Source: Streptomyces xantholiticus (lineage in GTDB: Bacteria; Actinomycetota; Actinomycetes; Streptomycetales; Streptomycetaceae). From it: a DNA stretch of 64,000 nucleotides. Below, piece after piece: positions 52,837 through 60,877 of this stretch. The notes under the pieces are model-generated. The model was not told the origin of the DNA. It saw only the letters and a program-made list of their open reading frames with translations, and did no database searches. The DNA lies in NCBI RefSeq assembly GCF_014651015.1, contig NZ_BMWB01000023.1, positions 1-64,000 on the forward strand, given 5' to 3'. The translations under genes and the position numbers were made by a program. Positions within the stretch are counted from its first letter, which is position 1. Each line of letters starts with the position of its first letter.

Positions 52837-53445
52837 ATGGAACTGAAGCTGCCCGATCTCCCCTTCCCGCTGCGGGCATACGGTCCCGAGGCCGACTGGT
52901 CCTACGAGGACGGTGTGCTGACCGCCTGGGCCGGCCCCCGACAGGATCGTTTCGTCCCGCCGACCGGCCACTCCCTCGAACCGGCCTCCGACGCGCCCCG
53001 TCTGCTCGGCGCCCCGGAGGGCGATTTCCAGCTGATCGCCCGCGTCAAGGTCGGCTTCGCGGCCGCCTTCGACGCGGGCGTGCTGTATCTGCACGTCACC
53101 GAACAGGAGTGGGCCAAGCTCTGCCTGGAGCTCTCCCCGGACAGGCCCACCGTGTGCACGGTCGTCACCCGCGGCCACTCGGACGACGCCAACTCCTTCG
53201 TGGTGGACGGCGACAGCGTCTGGCTGCGGATCAGCCGTACCGGAAAGGCGTTCGCCTTCCACGCGTCCACGGACGGCGAGCGCTGGACCTTCGTCCGCAT
53301 CTTCACGCTCGGCGACGAGGACCGGGCCGGCGCGGCGCTCGTCGGCTTCATGGCCCAGTCGCCGGTGGGCGAGGGCTGCGTGGTCTCCTTCGACCGCATC
53401 GAGTACCGCGACAGCTGGCCGGAAGGGCTGCGCGACGGCTCCTGA
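52837..53445 (+). CDS. DUF1349 (concanavalin-like) protein
   Basis: 202 residues starting MELKLPDLPFPLRAYG. Beta-sandwich pattern of the DUF1349 family: LIARVKVGFAAAFDAGVLYL, TVVTRGHSDDANSF, VWLRISRTGKAFAFHAS and a final GFMAQSPVGEGCVVSFDRIEY. No signal peptide. Function of the family is unknown; a carbohydrate-binding role is suggested only by fold. Start lies 5 nt after the stop of the dehydrogenase remnant, so the two were once an operon. Confidence 0.88.
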   Translation: MELKLPDLPFPLRAYGPEADWSYEDGVLTAWAGPRQDRFVPPTGHSLEPASDAPRLLGAPEGDFQLIARVKVGFAAAFDAGVLYLHVTEQEWAKLCLELSPDRPTVCTVVTRGHSDDANSFVVDGDSVWLRISRTGKAFAFHASTDGERWTFVRIFTLGDEDRAGAALVGFMAQSPVGEGCVVSFDRIEYRDSWPEGLRDGS

Positions 53446-53497
53446 CGACACCCGCCGGCCGGCGGCGTCGCAGGCCGGGCCCCTCGGGCGGGTGGCG

Positions 53498-53932
53498 TCA
53501 TGCCGACGGCAGGACCGGTGGACGCCCCGTCGTCCAGACGGCCTCGACCGACATCCGCCTGAAGCGCCAGCCGTCGTCCGTGCGCCGCAGATCTGCCTCG
53601 TAGCGCCCGCCGACGGTGAACAGCGGGTCGGGGCCCTCGTGGTGGAGGTGCACCATCAGGGCGTTCCATGACGCGCGGGCCGTTCCGGACGCGGAGTCGA
53701 CGTCGGTCAGCACGTCGGAGGCCATGTGCTGTGTACGGGCGAACCGCCCGACGGCCTCCTCGGTGCCCTGCACGGCCGCCGGGCCGTCGTACACGCCCAC
53801 CGGGGCGATCATGCGGATGTCGCCGGTGAAGTAGCCGTCGGCCCAGCCGTCCGCGAACTTCCGTGCGTCAAGGGCGCGGAAGAGCCGGCTGACGAGCGTG
53901 GTGATCTCGATGTGATCCGTCTGTGGGGTCAT
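53498..53932 (-). CDS. SnoaL-like (NTF2-fold) protein
   Basis: 144 residues: ITTLVSRLFRALDARKFADG, the DIRMIAPVGVYDGPAAVQG block and final RRTDDGWRFRRMSVEAVW. Small NTF2-fold protein with an open pocket; catalytic role unknown. Unrelated in context to the cluster SnoaL protein at 8117. Start codon ATG 53932; divergent from the following acetyltransferase gene. Confidence 0.85.
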   Translation of the reverse strand: MTPQTDHIEITTLVSRLFRALDARKFADGWADGYFTGDIRMIAPVGVYDGPAAVQGTEEAVGRFARTQHMASDVLTDVDSASGTARASWNALMVHLHHEGPDPLFTVGGRYEADLRRTDDGWRFRRMSVEAVWTTGRPPVLPSA

Positions 53933-54037
53933 GAGTACGAGCGTTCACCCTCAACTGCGCTTGAGGTCAAGGACAGTTGTTGCCGCCGATGCGCACGGGC
54001 CCGCAACCGCCGCTGCCCTTGCTACGTCTCCTCCCAC

Positions 54038-54511
54038 ATGATCCAGATCGCCGCCGCCGCCGACCTCGACGCCATCGCCGCCCTTCACGCGGAGGCCCGC
54101 GCCACGTACTACTGGGGCCACATCCCGGATGAGGCCTTCGACAGCCCGGCCGAGCACGCCCGCACCCGGACGGGCTGGGAGAACGCGATCGGGCGCGGCG
54201 CCGTCCTGTGCGCGATACGCGACGGGGCCGTCTGCGGGGTGGCCGCCTTCGGTGATCGCAAGGGCGTCATGACCCTTTCGCAGCTCCACGTCGCTCCGGG
54301 GCACTGGCGCTCGGGCGTCGGCAGCGAACTCCACGCCGCGGTCGTCGCGGCGTGGCAGCGCGACCAGGTGACCACCGCCCGCCTCGAGGTCTTCGAGAAG
54401 AACGAGCGCGCCCAGGCCTTCTACACCCACCACGGCTGGTACCCGGACCCGCAGGACCCGCACGCCGGCAATCACCTGATCCTCCGCTTCTCGGTCCCGT
54501 CCGCGGCGTAG
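54038..54511 (+). CDS. GNAT-family N-acetyltransferase
   Basis: 157 residues starting MIQIAAAADLDAIAALHAEA. Acetyl-CoA motif region QLHVAPGHWRSGVGSELHAA and late motif NERAQAFYTHHGWYPD. Target unknown. ATG 54038 lacks a strong Shine-Dalgarno. The 230 nt after it hold the promoter of the next gene. Confidence 0.88.
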   Translation: MIQIAAAADLDAIAALHAEARATYYWGHIPDEAFDSPAEHARTRTGWENAIGRGAVLCAIRDGAVCGVAAFGDRKGVMTLSQLHVAPGHWRSGVGSELHAAVVAAWQRDQVTTARLEVFEKNERAQAFYTHHGWYPDPQDPHAGNHLILRFSVPSAA

Positions 54512-54642
54512 GCGAGGGCCACCTTTGGCCGTCATGACCTGCACTCGCCGTACGCGGGGGCCGCCCACCACCGGGGATGTTTGTCCGCGCAGCACTGGCG
54601 GCGGGTGCGACGGACGCGTACCTCGCCGGTCCCGGCAGGGGC

Positions 54643-54668
54643 GGAATGAGCCGGGGGCGGTTCCTGTT
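54643..54668 (+). promoter_or_regulatory. Consensus sigma-R promoter
   Basis: GGAAT at 54643-54647, exactly 18 nt, then GTT at 54666-54668. This equals the thiol-oxidative-stress sigma-R consensus GGAAT-N18-GTT. It points toward the CPWC oxidoreductase gene, with an expected leader of about 70 nt. Confidence 0.65.
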
Positions 54669-54746
54669 GAGCTCTGTGCGGAGGCGCCCTCCGTGCCCCC
54701 GCCCGGTAGCCACCGCCATGGCACGACCCTGGAGTGATGAAGAAGC

Positions 54747-55472
54747 ATGCGCGTCGAGATCTGGTCGGACATCGCCTGTCCCTGGTGCTACATCGGAAAG
54801 GCCCGCTTCGAGAAGGGACTCGAGGCCTTCGCGCACCGCGACGAGATCGAGGTCGTGCACCGTTCCTTCGAACTCGACCCGAACCGCGCAGGGCACGACA
54901 CCACCCCGGTCGTCGACCTGCTTGCGAAGAAGTACGGCCGCACCCGCGAGGAGGCCCGCGCCATGGAGGAGCACGTCGCCTCCACCGCGCGCTCCGAGGG
55001 GCTGGAGTACCGCACCGAGGGCCGTGACCACGGGAACACCTTCGACATCCACCGGCTTCTGCACCTGGCCAAGGCACGCGGCCTCCAGGACGAGCTGCTC
55101 ACCCTCGTCTATCGGGCGAACTTCGCCGAGGAGCGGTCGGTCTTCGATCCGGAGGTGCTCGTCGCGCTCGCGGCGGAGGCCGGGCTCGACGAGCAGGAGG
55201 CGCGCCGGGCCCTGGCCGACGAGGCCGCTTACGCGGACGACGTGCGGGCCGACGAGCGTGAGGCGGCCGAGCTGGGCGCCACCGGGGTGCCGTTCTTCGT
55301 GTTCGACCGGCGGTACGGGGTCTCCGGCGGGCAGCCCGCCGAGCTGTTCACTCAGGCGCTGGAGCAGGCCTGGCAGGGCCGCTCGGTAACGCCCCCCGGC
55401 GGCGCGGCCGCGTGCGACGCCGACGGAGCCTGCGAGGTCCCGGCCGCCGCCACCGAAGCAACGGTCCACTGA
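54747..55472 (+). CDS. FrnE-like DsbA-family oxidoreductase
   Basis: 241 residues starting MRVEIWSDIACPWCYIGK. Thioredoxin fold with CPWC active site at residues 11-14 and cis-Pro loop ATGVPFFVFD near 190, helical insertion between. No signal peptide, so cytoplasmic. FrnE relatives are disulfide isomerases/oxidoreductases linked to oxidative stress. The C-terminal 25 residues carry an extra Cys pair (ACDADGACEV). The sigma-R promoter upstream fits induction by disulfide stress. Confidence 0.93.
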   Translation: MRVEIWSDIACPWCYIGKARFEKGLEAFAHRDEIEVVHRSFELDPNRAGHDTTPVVDLLAKKYGRTREEARAMEEHVASTARSEGLEYRTEGRDHGNTFDIHRLLHLAKARGLQDELLTLVYRANFAEERSVFDPEVLVALAAEAGLDEQEARRALADEAAYADDVRADEREAAELGATGVPFFVFDRRYGVSGGQPAELFTQALEQAWQGRSVTPPGGAAACDADGACEVPAAATEATVH

Positions 55473-55544
55473 TCGGCGCCTCTGAACGGTTCCGTGCAGC
55501 AAGGCGTGATTGACCCGGTGGGCCGTGCATCGCAGGGTGGTGCC

Positions 55545-56606
55545 ATGGAGATCTCGAAGCCGCTGATCGACGCCGAGTTCGCGCCGCGCACGACGTATCT
55601 GAACACAGCGGTCAACGGCCTGCTGCCCCGCCGGTCGGTCCACGCCGTCAAGGCGCTCGCACAAGAGCTCGGCGAGGGGAGGCCGGGTGGCTCCGGCGAC
55701 TACTCGGCCGTGACCGCGGCCCGCCGGTCCTTCGCCCGCCTCACAGGGGTGGACGAGGGGCGGGTCGCCATCGGCGGTTCGGTCTCCGTCCACGCCGGAC
55801 TGATCGCGGCCTCGCTCCGGTCCGGTGCGGAAGTGCTGCTGCCCGAGGGGGAGTTCACCTCCCTCGTCACACCGTTCGCCGTCCGCGGCGACCTGAAGCT
55901 GCGCCAGGTCCCGCTCGACGAGCTCGCCGAGGCGGTCCGCCCCGGCACGGACCTGGTCGCTCTCTCTTCCGTGCAGTCCGCGGACGGCAGGGTCGCCGAC
56001 CTGGTGGCCGTACGGGCGGCAGCGGCGGCCCACGGGGCCCGTACGCTCCTGGACGCCAGCCAGTCGGCGGGCTGGCTGCCACTGGACGCGGCAGCCTGGG
56101 ACTTCACCGTCACGGCCGGCTACAAGTTCCTGCTCTGCCCGCGCGGCGTCTCCTTCCTGACCGTGACCGAGGAGGCTCAGGAGTCGCTGCCGCCCGCGCA
56201 CGCCGGGACGTTCGCGGCCGAGCGGCCGGGGCAGGCCGACAGCATGTACGGTCCGATCACCGAGCTGGCCCGCTCCGCCCGCCGCTACGACGAGACCCCG
56301 GCCTATCTGCCGTACCACGCGGCCGAACAGTCGCTGGCGCTGCTGGAGGAGATCGGTATCCAGACCGTGCACGCCCACGACACCGCGCTGGCCGGGCGGT
56401 TCAGCGCCGGGCTCAGGCGGCACGGCCTCGAACCGGTGGCGGGCGAGTCGGCGATCGTGGCCGTCCCCGGCCTCGGTGACCGGGCGGAGGAACTGTGCCG
56501 GGCGGGGATCCTCGTCTCGGGACGCGCAGGCAATCTGCGCGTCACCTTCCACCTCTACAACTCGCCCGCGGACGTCGAGCGGGCGCTGGACTTCCTCGTG
56601 GGCTGA
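55545..56606 (+). CDS. Class V aminotransferase/cysteine-desulfurase-fold PLP enzyme
   Basis: 353 residues starting MEISKPLIDAEFAPRTTYLN. PLP Lys in VTAGYKFLLCPRG near 200; Asp/Gln pair in LLDASQSAGWLPLD. Shorter than SufS (418) and lacking its C-terminal Cys loop, so not a typical desulfurase. Closer in build to isopenicillin-N-epimerase or kynureninase-like members. Substrate unknown. It lies 72 nt after the FrnE-like gene and may share its promoter. Confidence 0.85.
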   Translation: MEISKPLIDAEFAPRTTYLNTAVNGLLPRRSVHAVKALAQELGEGRPGGSGDYSAVTAARRSFARLTGVDEGRVAIGGSVSVHAGLIAASLRSGAEVLLPEGEFTSLVTPFAVRGDLKLRQVPLDELAEAVRPGTDLVALSSVQSADGRVADLVAVRAAAAAHGARTLLDASQSAGWLPLDAAAWDFTVTAGYKFLLCPRGVSFLTVTEEAQESLPPAHAGTFAAERPGQADSMYGPITELARSARRYDETPAYLPYHAAEQSLALLEEIGIQTVHAHDTALAGRFSAGLRRHGLEPVAGESAIVAVPGLGDRAEELCRAGILVSGRAGNLRVTFHLYNSPADVERALDFLVG

Positions 56607-56749
56607 GCGTGCGGAAGGGGGAGCGGATGGACCAGGGGTGGGCGGCCGTCGTGGCCGGCGGGCCGGGCTCATGGTCCCCGTCGTGGGCGGGTTCTTCACC
56701 GTGCTGCCGGGCGGGGTGCCCGCCCCGCTCAGGGGCCTGTGAAGCAAGG

Positions 56750-56785
56750 CCTTTCGGCATGACGGACCCTTTCGGCATGACGGAC
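56750..56785. repeat. 18-bp perfect tandem duplication
   Basis: CCTTTCGGCATGACGGAC occurs twice in direct succession (56750-56767 and 56768-56785) in the 247-nt gap between the PLP enzyme gene and ectD. No function evident; it may be a replication-slippage product. Confidence 0.8.
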
Positions 56786-56809
56786 GTGCCGAAGAGGCCA
56801 CGCGTAAGA

Positions 56810-56832
56810 GGCCGTTCTCCCAGAGACCGGCC
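56810..56832. terminator. Hairpin at the end of ectD
   Basis: GGCCG (56810-56814) pairs with CGGCC (56828-56832) and inner CTCC/AGAG bases extend the stem with a bulge. It lies 22 nt after the ectD stop, consistent with termination of the ect transcript. Confidence 0.55.
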
Positions 56833-56853
56833 CCTTCCGCGTGCCAGGACGGG

Positions 56854-57750
56854 CTAGCGCACCGGCGTGAAGTCCCGCGCCCCGATGAACTCGGGCCGCG
56901 GCACCGGCGCCGCGAACGGCTCGACCGCCGCGTTCTCCACGCTGTTGAAGACGATGAAGACGTTGCTGCGCGGATACGGGGTGATGTTGTCACCCGAGCC
57001 GTGCATGCAGTTGCAGTCGAACCAGGTCGCGGACCCGGCCCTGCCGGTGAAGAGCCGGATGCCGTGGTCGTCGGCGAAACGCGTCAGCGCCTCGTCGGAC
57101 GGCGTGCCGGCGTCCTGCATCTGCAGCGACTTCTTGTAGTTGTCCTTCGGCGTCTCGCCCGCGCAGCCCAGGAACGTCTTGTGCGACCCCGGCATGATCA
57201 TCAGACCGCCATTGGTGTCGAAGTTCTGGGTCAGCGCGATCGAGACGGAGACGGTGCGCATGTTCGGCAGACCGTCCTCGGCGTGCCACGTCTCGAAGTC
57301 CGAGTGCCAGTAGAAGCCCGAGGCGCCGAAGCCCGGCTTCACATTGATACGGGACTGGTGGACGTACACGTCGGAGCCGAGGATCTGACGTGCTCTGCCC
57401 ACCACCCGCTCGTCGCGAACCAGCGAGGCGAAGACCTCGCTGATCTTGTGGACCTCGAAGACCGACCGCACGTCCTGCGACTTCGGCTCGATGATCGAGC
57501 GCTCGTCGGCGCGCACCATCGGGTCGCTGATCAGCCGCTCCAGCTCGGAGTGGTAGCGAGCGACCTCGTCGTCACCGATCAGCTGGTCGACGGTGAGGAA
57601 GCCGTCCCTCTCGAAGCCCATCAGGTCGGCCGTGTCGATCGGCCCCAGCGAGCCGGGCGCGGACCAGACGACCGGGTCCTTGCGGGGGGTCAGCACCTCG
57701 GAGGCGCCACGGGTCGGGTACAGGTCGGTGCGTGCGGGTGCGGTGGTCAT
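56854..57750 (-). CDS. ectD: Ectoine 5-hydroxylase
   Basis: 298 residues, Fe(II)/2-oxoglutarate dioxygenase converting ectoine to 5-hydroxyectoine. Iron ligands His and Asp lie in YWHSDFETWHAEDG; the second His is in DCNCMHGSGDN; 2-oxoglutarate Arg in PYPRSNVFIV. N-terminal DLYPTRGASE is typical of actinobacterial EctD. It follows ectC by 4 nt, the last gene of ectABCD. Confidence 0.97.
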   Translation of the reverse strand: MTTAPARTDLYPTRGASEVLTPRKDPVVWSAPGSLGPIDTADLMGFERDGFLTVDQLIGDDEVARYHSELERLISDPMVRADERSIIEPKSQDVRSVFEVHKISEVFASLVRDERVVGRARQILGSDVYVHQSRINVKPGFGASGFYWHSDFETWHAEDGLPNMRTVSVSIALTQNFDTNGGLMIMPGSHKTFLGCAGETPKDNYKKSLQMQDAGTPSDEALTRFADDHGIRLFTGRAGSATWFDCNCMHGSGDNITPYPRSNVFIVFNSVENAAVEPFAAPVPRPEFIGARDFTPVR

Positions 57751-57754
57751 TTGC

Positions 57755-58153
57755 TCAGCCCTCCTCGGTCAGCAGCGGGTAGACACCGTTCTCGTCATGG
57801 TCCTCCCGTCCGGTGACGGGGGGATTGAAGACGCAGACCACGCGGAAGTCGGTCTTGGGTCGCAGCGTGTGCTTCTCGTGCCCGTCCAGCAGGTACATCG
57901 TGCCGGGCTCGATCCAGTGGGTCTCGCCCGTCTCGTCGTTGGTGAGCTCGGCCTCGCCCTCGACGCAGAGCACGGCCTCGATGTGGTTCGCGTACCACAT
58001 CGACGTCTCCGTGCCCGCGTACAGCACGGTCTCGTGCAGCGAGAAGCCGACCTTCTCCTTGGCGAGCACGATGCGCTTGCTCTCCCAGGTGCCGGAAGCG
58101 GACTTCACATGGCGCTCGGTGTTCTCGATGTCCTTGAACGATCGGACGATCAC
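57755..58153 (-). CDS. ectC: L-ectoine synthase
   Basis: 132 residues, cupin that cyclises N-gamma-acetyl-diaminobutyrate to ectoine. Motifs MIVRSFKDIENTERHV, YANHIEAVLCVEGEAEL and LLDGHEKHTLRP contain the metal-binding residues. It follows ectB by 30 nt. Confidence 0.97.
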   Translation of the reverse strand: MIVRSFKDIENTERHVKSASGTWESKRIVLAKEKVGFSLHETVLYAGTETSMWYANHIEAVLCVEGEAELTNDETGETHWIEPGTMYLLDGHEKHTLRPKTDFRVVCVFNPPVTGREDHDENGVYPLLTEEG

Positions 58154-58183
58154 AGTGGTTCTTTACCTTTCGGTGGCAGGTGG

Positions 58184-59452
58184 TCAGGCGGTCTCGCGGA
58201 CGGCGCGCGCCACGATGCGCAGACCCTGGTCCAACTCGTCGGAGGAGATGGTCAGCGGCGGCAGCAGCTTCACGACCTCGCTCTCCGGTCCCGAGGTCTC
58301 CAGCAGTAGTCCGAGCTCGAAGGCGCGGGCGCAGACGGCGGACGCACGCGGCTTGTCGTCGAACTCCATGCCCCAGACCAGGCCACGGCCGCGGAAGCTC
58401 ACGCCCTCGCCGCCCATCTCGTCGACGATCGCGAGCAGCGCGCGCTCGACCTGCTCACCGCGGGCGATGGTCTGCTTCTCCATCTGGCCGTCGGCCCAGT
58501 ACGTGTTGAGCGCGGCGGCGGCCGTCACGAACGCCGGGTTGTTGCCTCGGAAGGTGCCGTTGTGCTCGCCCGGCTCCCAGATGTCCAGCTCCGGCTTGAA
58601 CAGCGTGAGCGCCAGCGGCAGGCCGTAGCCGCTGATGGACTTGGAGACGGTGACGATGTCCGGCACGATGCCGGCCTCCTCGAAGGAGAAGAAGCCACCG
58701 GTGCGGCCGCAGCCCATCTGGATGTCGTCGACGATCAGCAGCATGTCCTGGCGGTGGCACAGCTCCTGCAGCGCGCGCAGCCACTCGGCGCGGGCCACGT
58801 TGATGCCGCCCTCGCCCTGGACCGTCTCGACGATCACGGCGGCGGGCTTGTTGAGGCCGGAACCCTGGTCCTCGAGCAGCCGCTCGAACCAGAGGAAGTC
58901 CGGCACCTGGCCGTCGAAGTAGTTGTCGAACGGCATCGGCGTGCCGTGCACCAGCGGGATGCCGGCGCCGGCCCGCTTGAAGGCGTTGCCGGTGACGGCG
59001 AGCGAGCCGAGCGACATGCCGTGGAAGGCGTTGGTGAACGAGACGATCGCCTCGCGCCCCTTGACCTTGCGGGCCAGCTTCAGCGCCGCCTCGACGGCGT
59101 TGGTGCCCGTCGGGCCCGGGAACATGACCTTGTACGGCAGGTCACGCGGCCGCAGGATCACGTTCTGGAACGACTCCAGGAACGCACGTTTGGCGGTGGT
59201 GGCCATGTCCAGGCCGTGGGTGATGCCGTCACGCTCGATGTAGTCGATCAGGGCGCGTTTCAGCACCGGGTTGTTGTGCCCGTAGTTGAGCGATCCGGCG
59301 CCGGCGAAGAAGTCGAGGTAGGTGTGGCCGTCCTCGTCGTGGAGGTGGCTGCCCTGCGCGCGGTCGAACACGGCGGGCCAGCCGCGGCAGTAGCTGCGCA
59401 CCTCGGACTCGAGGGTCTCGAAGACGCTCAGGGCGGGCGGGGTGATGGTCAC
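58184..59452 (-). CDS. ectB: Diaminobutyrate-2-oxoglutarate transaminase
   Basis: 422 residues, class III PLP aminotransferase making L-2,4-diaminobutyrate from aspartate semialdehyde. PLP-related motifs: GPTGTNAVEAALKLAR, LLIVDDIQMGCGRTG and the Lys in VTVSKSISGYGLP. First enzyme of ectoine synthesis; second gene in the operon, 93 nt after ectA. Confidence 0.97.
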   Translation of the reverse strand: MTITPPALSVFETLESEVRSYCRGWPAVFDRAQGSHLHDEDGHTYLDFFAGAGSLNYGHNNPVLKRALIDYIERDGITHGLDMATTAKRAFLESFQNVILRPRDLPYKVMFPGPTGTNAVEAALKLARKVKGREAIVSFTNAFHGMSLGSLAVTGNAFKRAGAGIPLVHGTPMPFDNYFDGQVPDFLWFERLLEDQGSGLNKPAAVIVETVQGEGGINVARAEWLRALQELCHRQDMLLIVDDIQMGCGRTGGFFSFEEAGIVPDIVTVSKSISGYGLPLALTLFKPELDIWEPGEHNGTFRGNNPAFVTAAAALNTYWADGQMEKQTIARGEQVERALLAIVDEMGGEGVSFRGRGLVWGMEFDDKPRASAVCARAFELGLLLETSGPESEVVKLLPPLTISSDELDQGLRIVARAVRETA

Positions 59453-59545
59453 AGCGAACTCCAGGGAGTGGGGGTCGGGCGCGAGAGGTCAGGGATCACA
59501 CGGCCCGTGCGGCACGGCGTGCCGGCACGCGGCTCGCGGTACGCG

Positions 59546-60076
59546 TCACGCGGCAACGGGGCCGATGCGGTACAGCACTTCCGGCTCGTGCGTTCCCTCG
59601 GGGAACAGCCCGCCGTCGAAGAGGACCTCGCGGCTGAGGGATGCTCCATGGCGCTTGGCGTAGGAGGTGAACAGGGCGTCGGAGGCGGTGTTGTCCGGGG
59701 TGATGGTGGTCTCGATCTCGCGGACCCCGTGTCCGCCGGTGACCTTGGCGGTCAGTGCGTCCAGCAGGACGCCGGCCAGCCCCCGGCCGCGGTGCGCACG
59801 GTCGACGGCCACCTGCCAGACGACGAGCGCCTCTGGGCGGTCGGGGCGTACGTATCCGGTGACGAAGGCGATGGGTTCGCCGTCACGGCCGCGGGCCACG
59901 ACAGATGTGGCTGCGAAGTCGCGACACCACAGCAGGTAGCTGTACGAGGAGTTGAGGTCCAGGACCTCGGAGTCGCGGGCGATGCGCCAGATCGCGGCTC
60001 CGTCCTCCACTCGTGGGGTGCCGATCTCCAGGAATTCGTCTCGGGCTCGTACAAGGTCTTCTTGTGCGGCGGTCAT
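59546..60076 (-). CDS. ectA: Diaminobutyrate acetyltransferase
   Basis: 176 residues, GNAT enzyme acetylating diaminobutyrate. WRIARDSEVLDLNSSYSYLL is the typical EctA N-terminus and VDRAHRGRGLAGVLLDAL the acetyl-CoA loop. No clear Shine-Dalgarno before ATG 60076. First gene of ectABCD, the osmolyte operon induced by salt and heat in streptomycetes. Confidence 0.96.
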   Translation of the reverse strand: MTAAQEDLVRARDEFLEIGTPRVEDGAAIWRIARDSEVLDLNSSYSYLLWCRDFAATSVVARGRDGEPIAFVTGYVRPDRPEALVVWQVAVDRAHRGRGLAGVLLDALTAKVTGGHGVREIETTITPDNTASDALFTSYAKRHGASLSREVLFDGGLFPEGTHEPEVLYRIGPVAA

Positions 60077-60180
60077 GTCGATTCAATTTACCGAGCAAAT
60101 TCCGAGATTGCATCGGGCCAGGGGGTTGGGTGGCGAGAGCCGTTGTGTTATCGCGCGGGCGCGAGCTCGACGCCGATCAC

Positions 60181-60218
60181 CGCGCGATCGCGCGTATATG
60201 CCCGAATATATCCGGGCA
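60181..60218. promoter_or_regulatory. Two palindromes upstream of ectA
   Basis: CGCGCGATCGCGCG at 60181-60194 is a perfect 14-bp palindrome. TGCCCGAATATATCCGGGCA at 60199-60218 is a 20-bp palindrome with one mismatched pair and an AT-rich centre in a GC-rich genome. They lie 105-142 nt upstream of the ectA start and are candidate operator sites for the osmotic-response operon. Confidence 0.45.
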
Positions 60219-60877
60219 AAGCGCCCTCTCTGTGGTGTCGGTCACATGTCGGTAACCCGGTTGACACATGATCGAACCGCCCCGCGAACTGATATGAATC
60301 CGCACGTTTAGCCGTGGCGATCGGGGGCAGCAGAATGCGGGGAGCTATTTACTGGAATTTGCTCCCCGTATTTATGTGCGATGCTCTGGGCCGCTATGAA
60401 ATGCGCGTTTTTCGAAAAGCGGTCGGGACCAGTCACTTCCAGCTCTCGCCGGCTGCCCGGTGTGCGGCCTCGAGGTCCACCGCCCTGCCGTGCCCGGACA
60501 GGTGCACCGCCCAGGCCGCCGGCGAGGACCGCACGACGCCCGGGTCGCGTCCACGCCGTAGTGGTGGACCCGGTCTCCGCGGCCACGGCACCGCCCCCGG
60601 CGATCAACGGCAGCGACGGGTCGGTGGCCAGGCCTTCGCCACCAGGTCGCGGGCGTCCACTCCGGCCGGGGCGCGCGGCGTCGTCGCCACCGGGGCCGCG
60701 TCCCGCGCCGCGTGCGCCGGTGACCACGTTCAGCGCCGTCGAACCGGGGTGCGCGCTGCCGCGGATGCAGCCCTTTAGGGGCAGCAGCGCCTCGCCCTGC
60801 ATGATGTTTCCAGGCGGTGTTCGGACAGTGTTCGGGCTCTCGCCCGGGACTACCGAGGGCCTCGTACAGTTCCTGAC
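60219..60877. other. Region without a confident gene; possible decayed gene on the minus strand
   Basis: About 660 nt. The first 190 nt are relatively AT-rich. On the minus strand a frame ending in a TGA at 60433-60435 reads AWAVHLSGHGRAVDLEAAHR and looks like a natural gene end, but it is interrupted upstream at 60604 and neighbouring frames carry equally gene-like pieces. I cannot name a family. An open frame on the plus strand (60314-60778) looks like noise. Confidence 0.3.

Noticed and set aside
56495..56857. Short open frames after the PLP enzyme gene resembling a small membrane peptide
   Set aside because: They require frame changes, contain the 18-bp tandem repeat and lack a family match.
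60261..60290. TTGACA at 60261-60266 as a plus-strand vegetative promoter
   Set aside because: No -10 element at 16-18 nt and no plus-strand gene follows for 600 nt.
60314..60778. Plus-strand open frame of 154 codons in the ectA upstream gap
   Set aside because: Arg/Ala/Gly-rich low-complexity product, no Shine-Dalgarno and no family motif.
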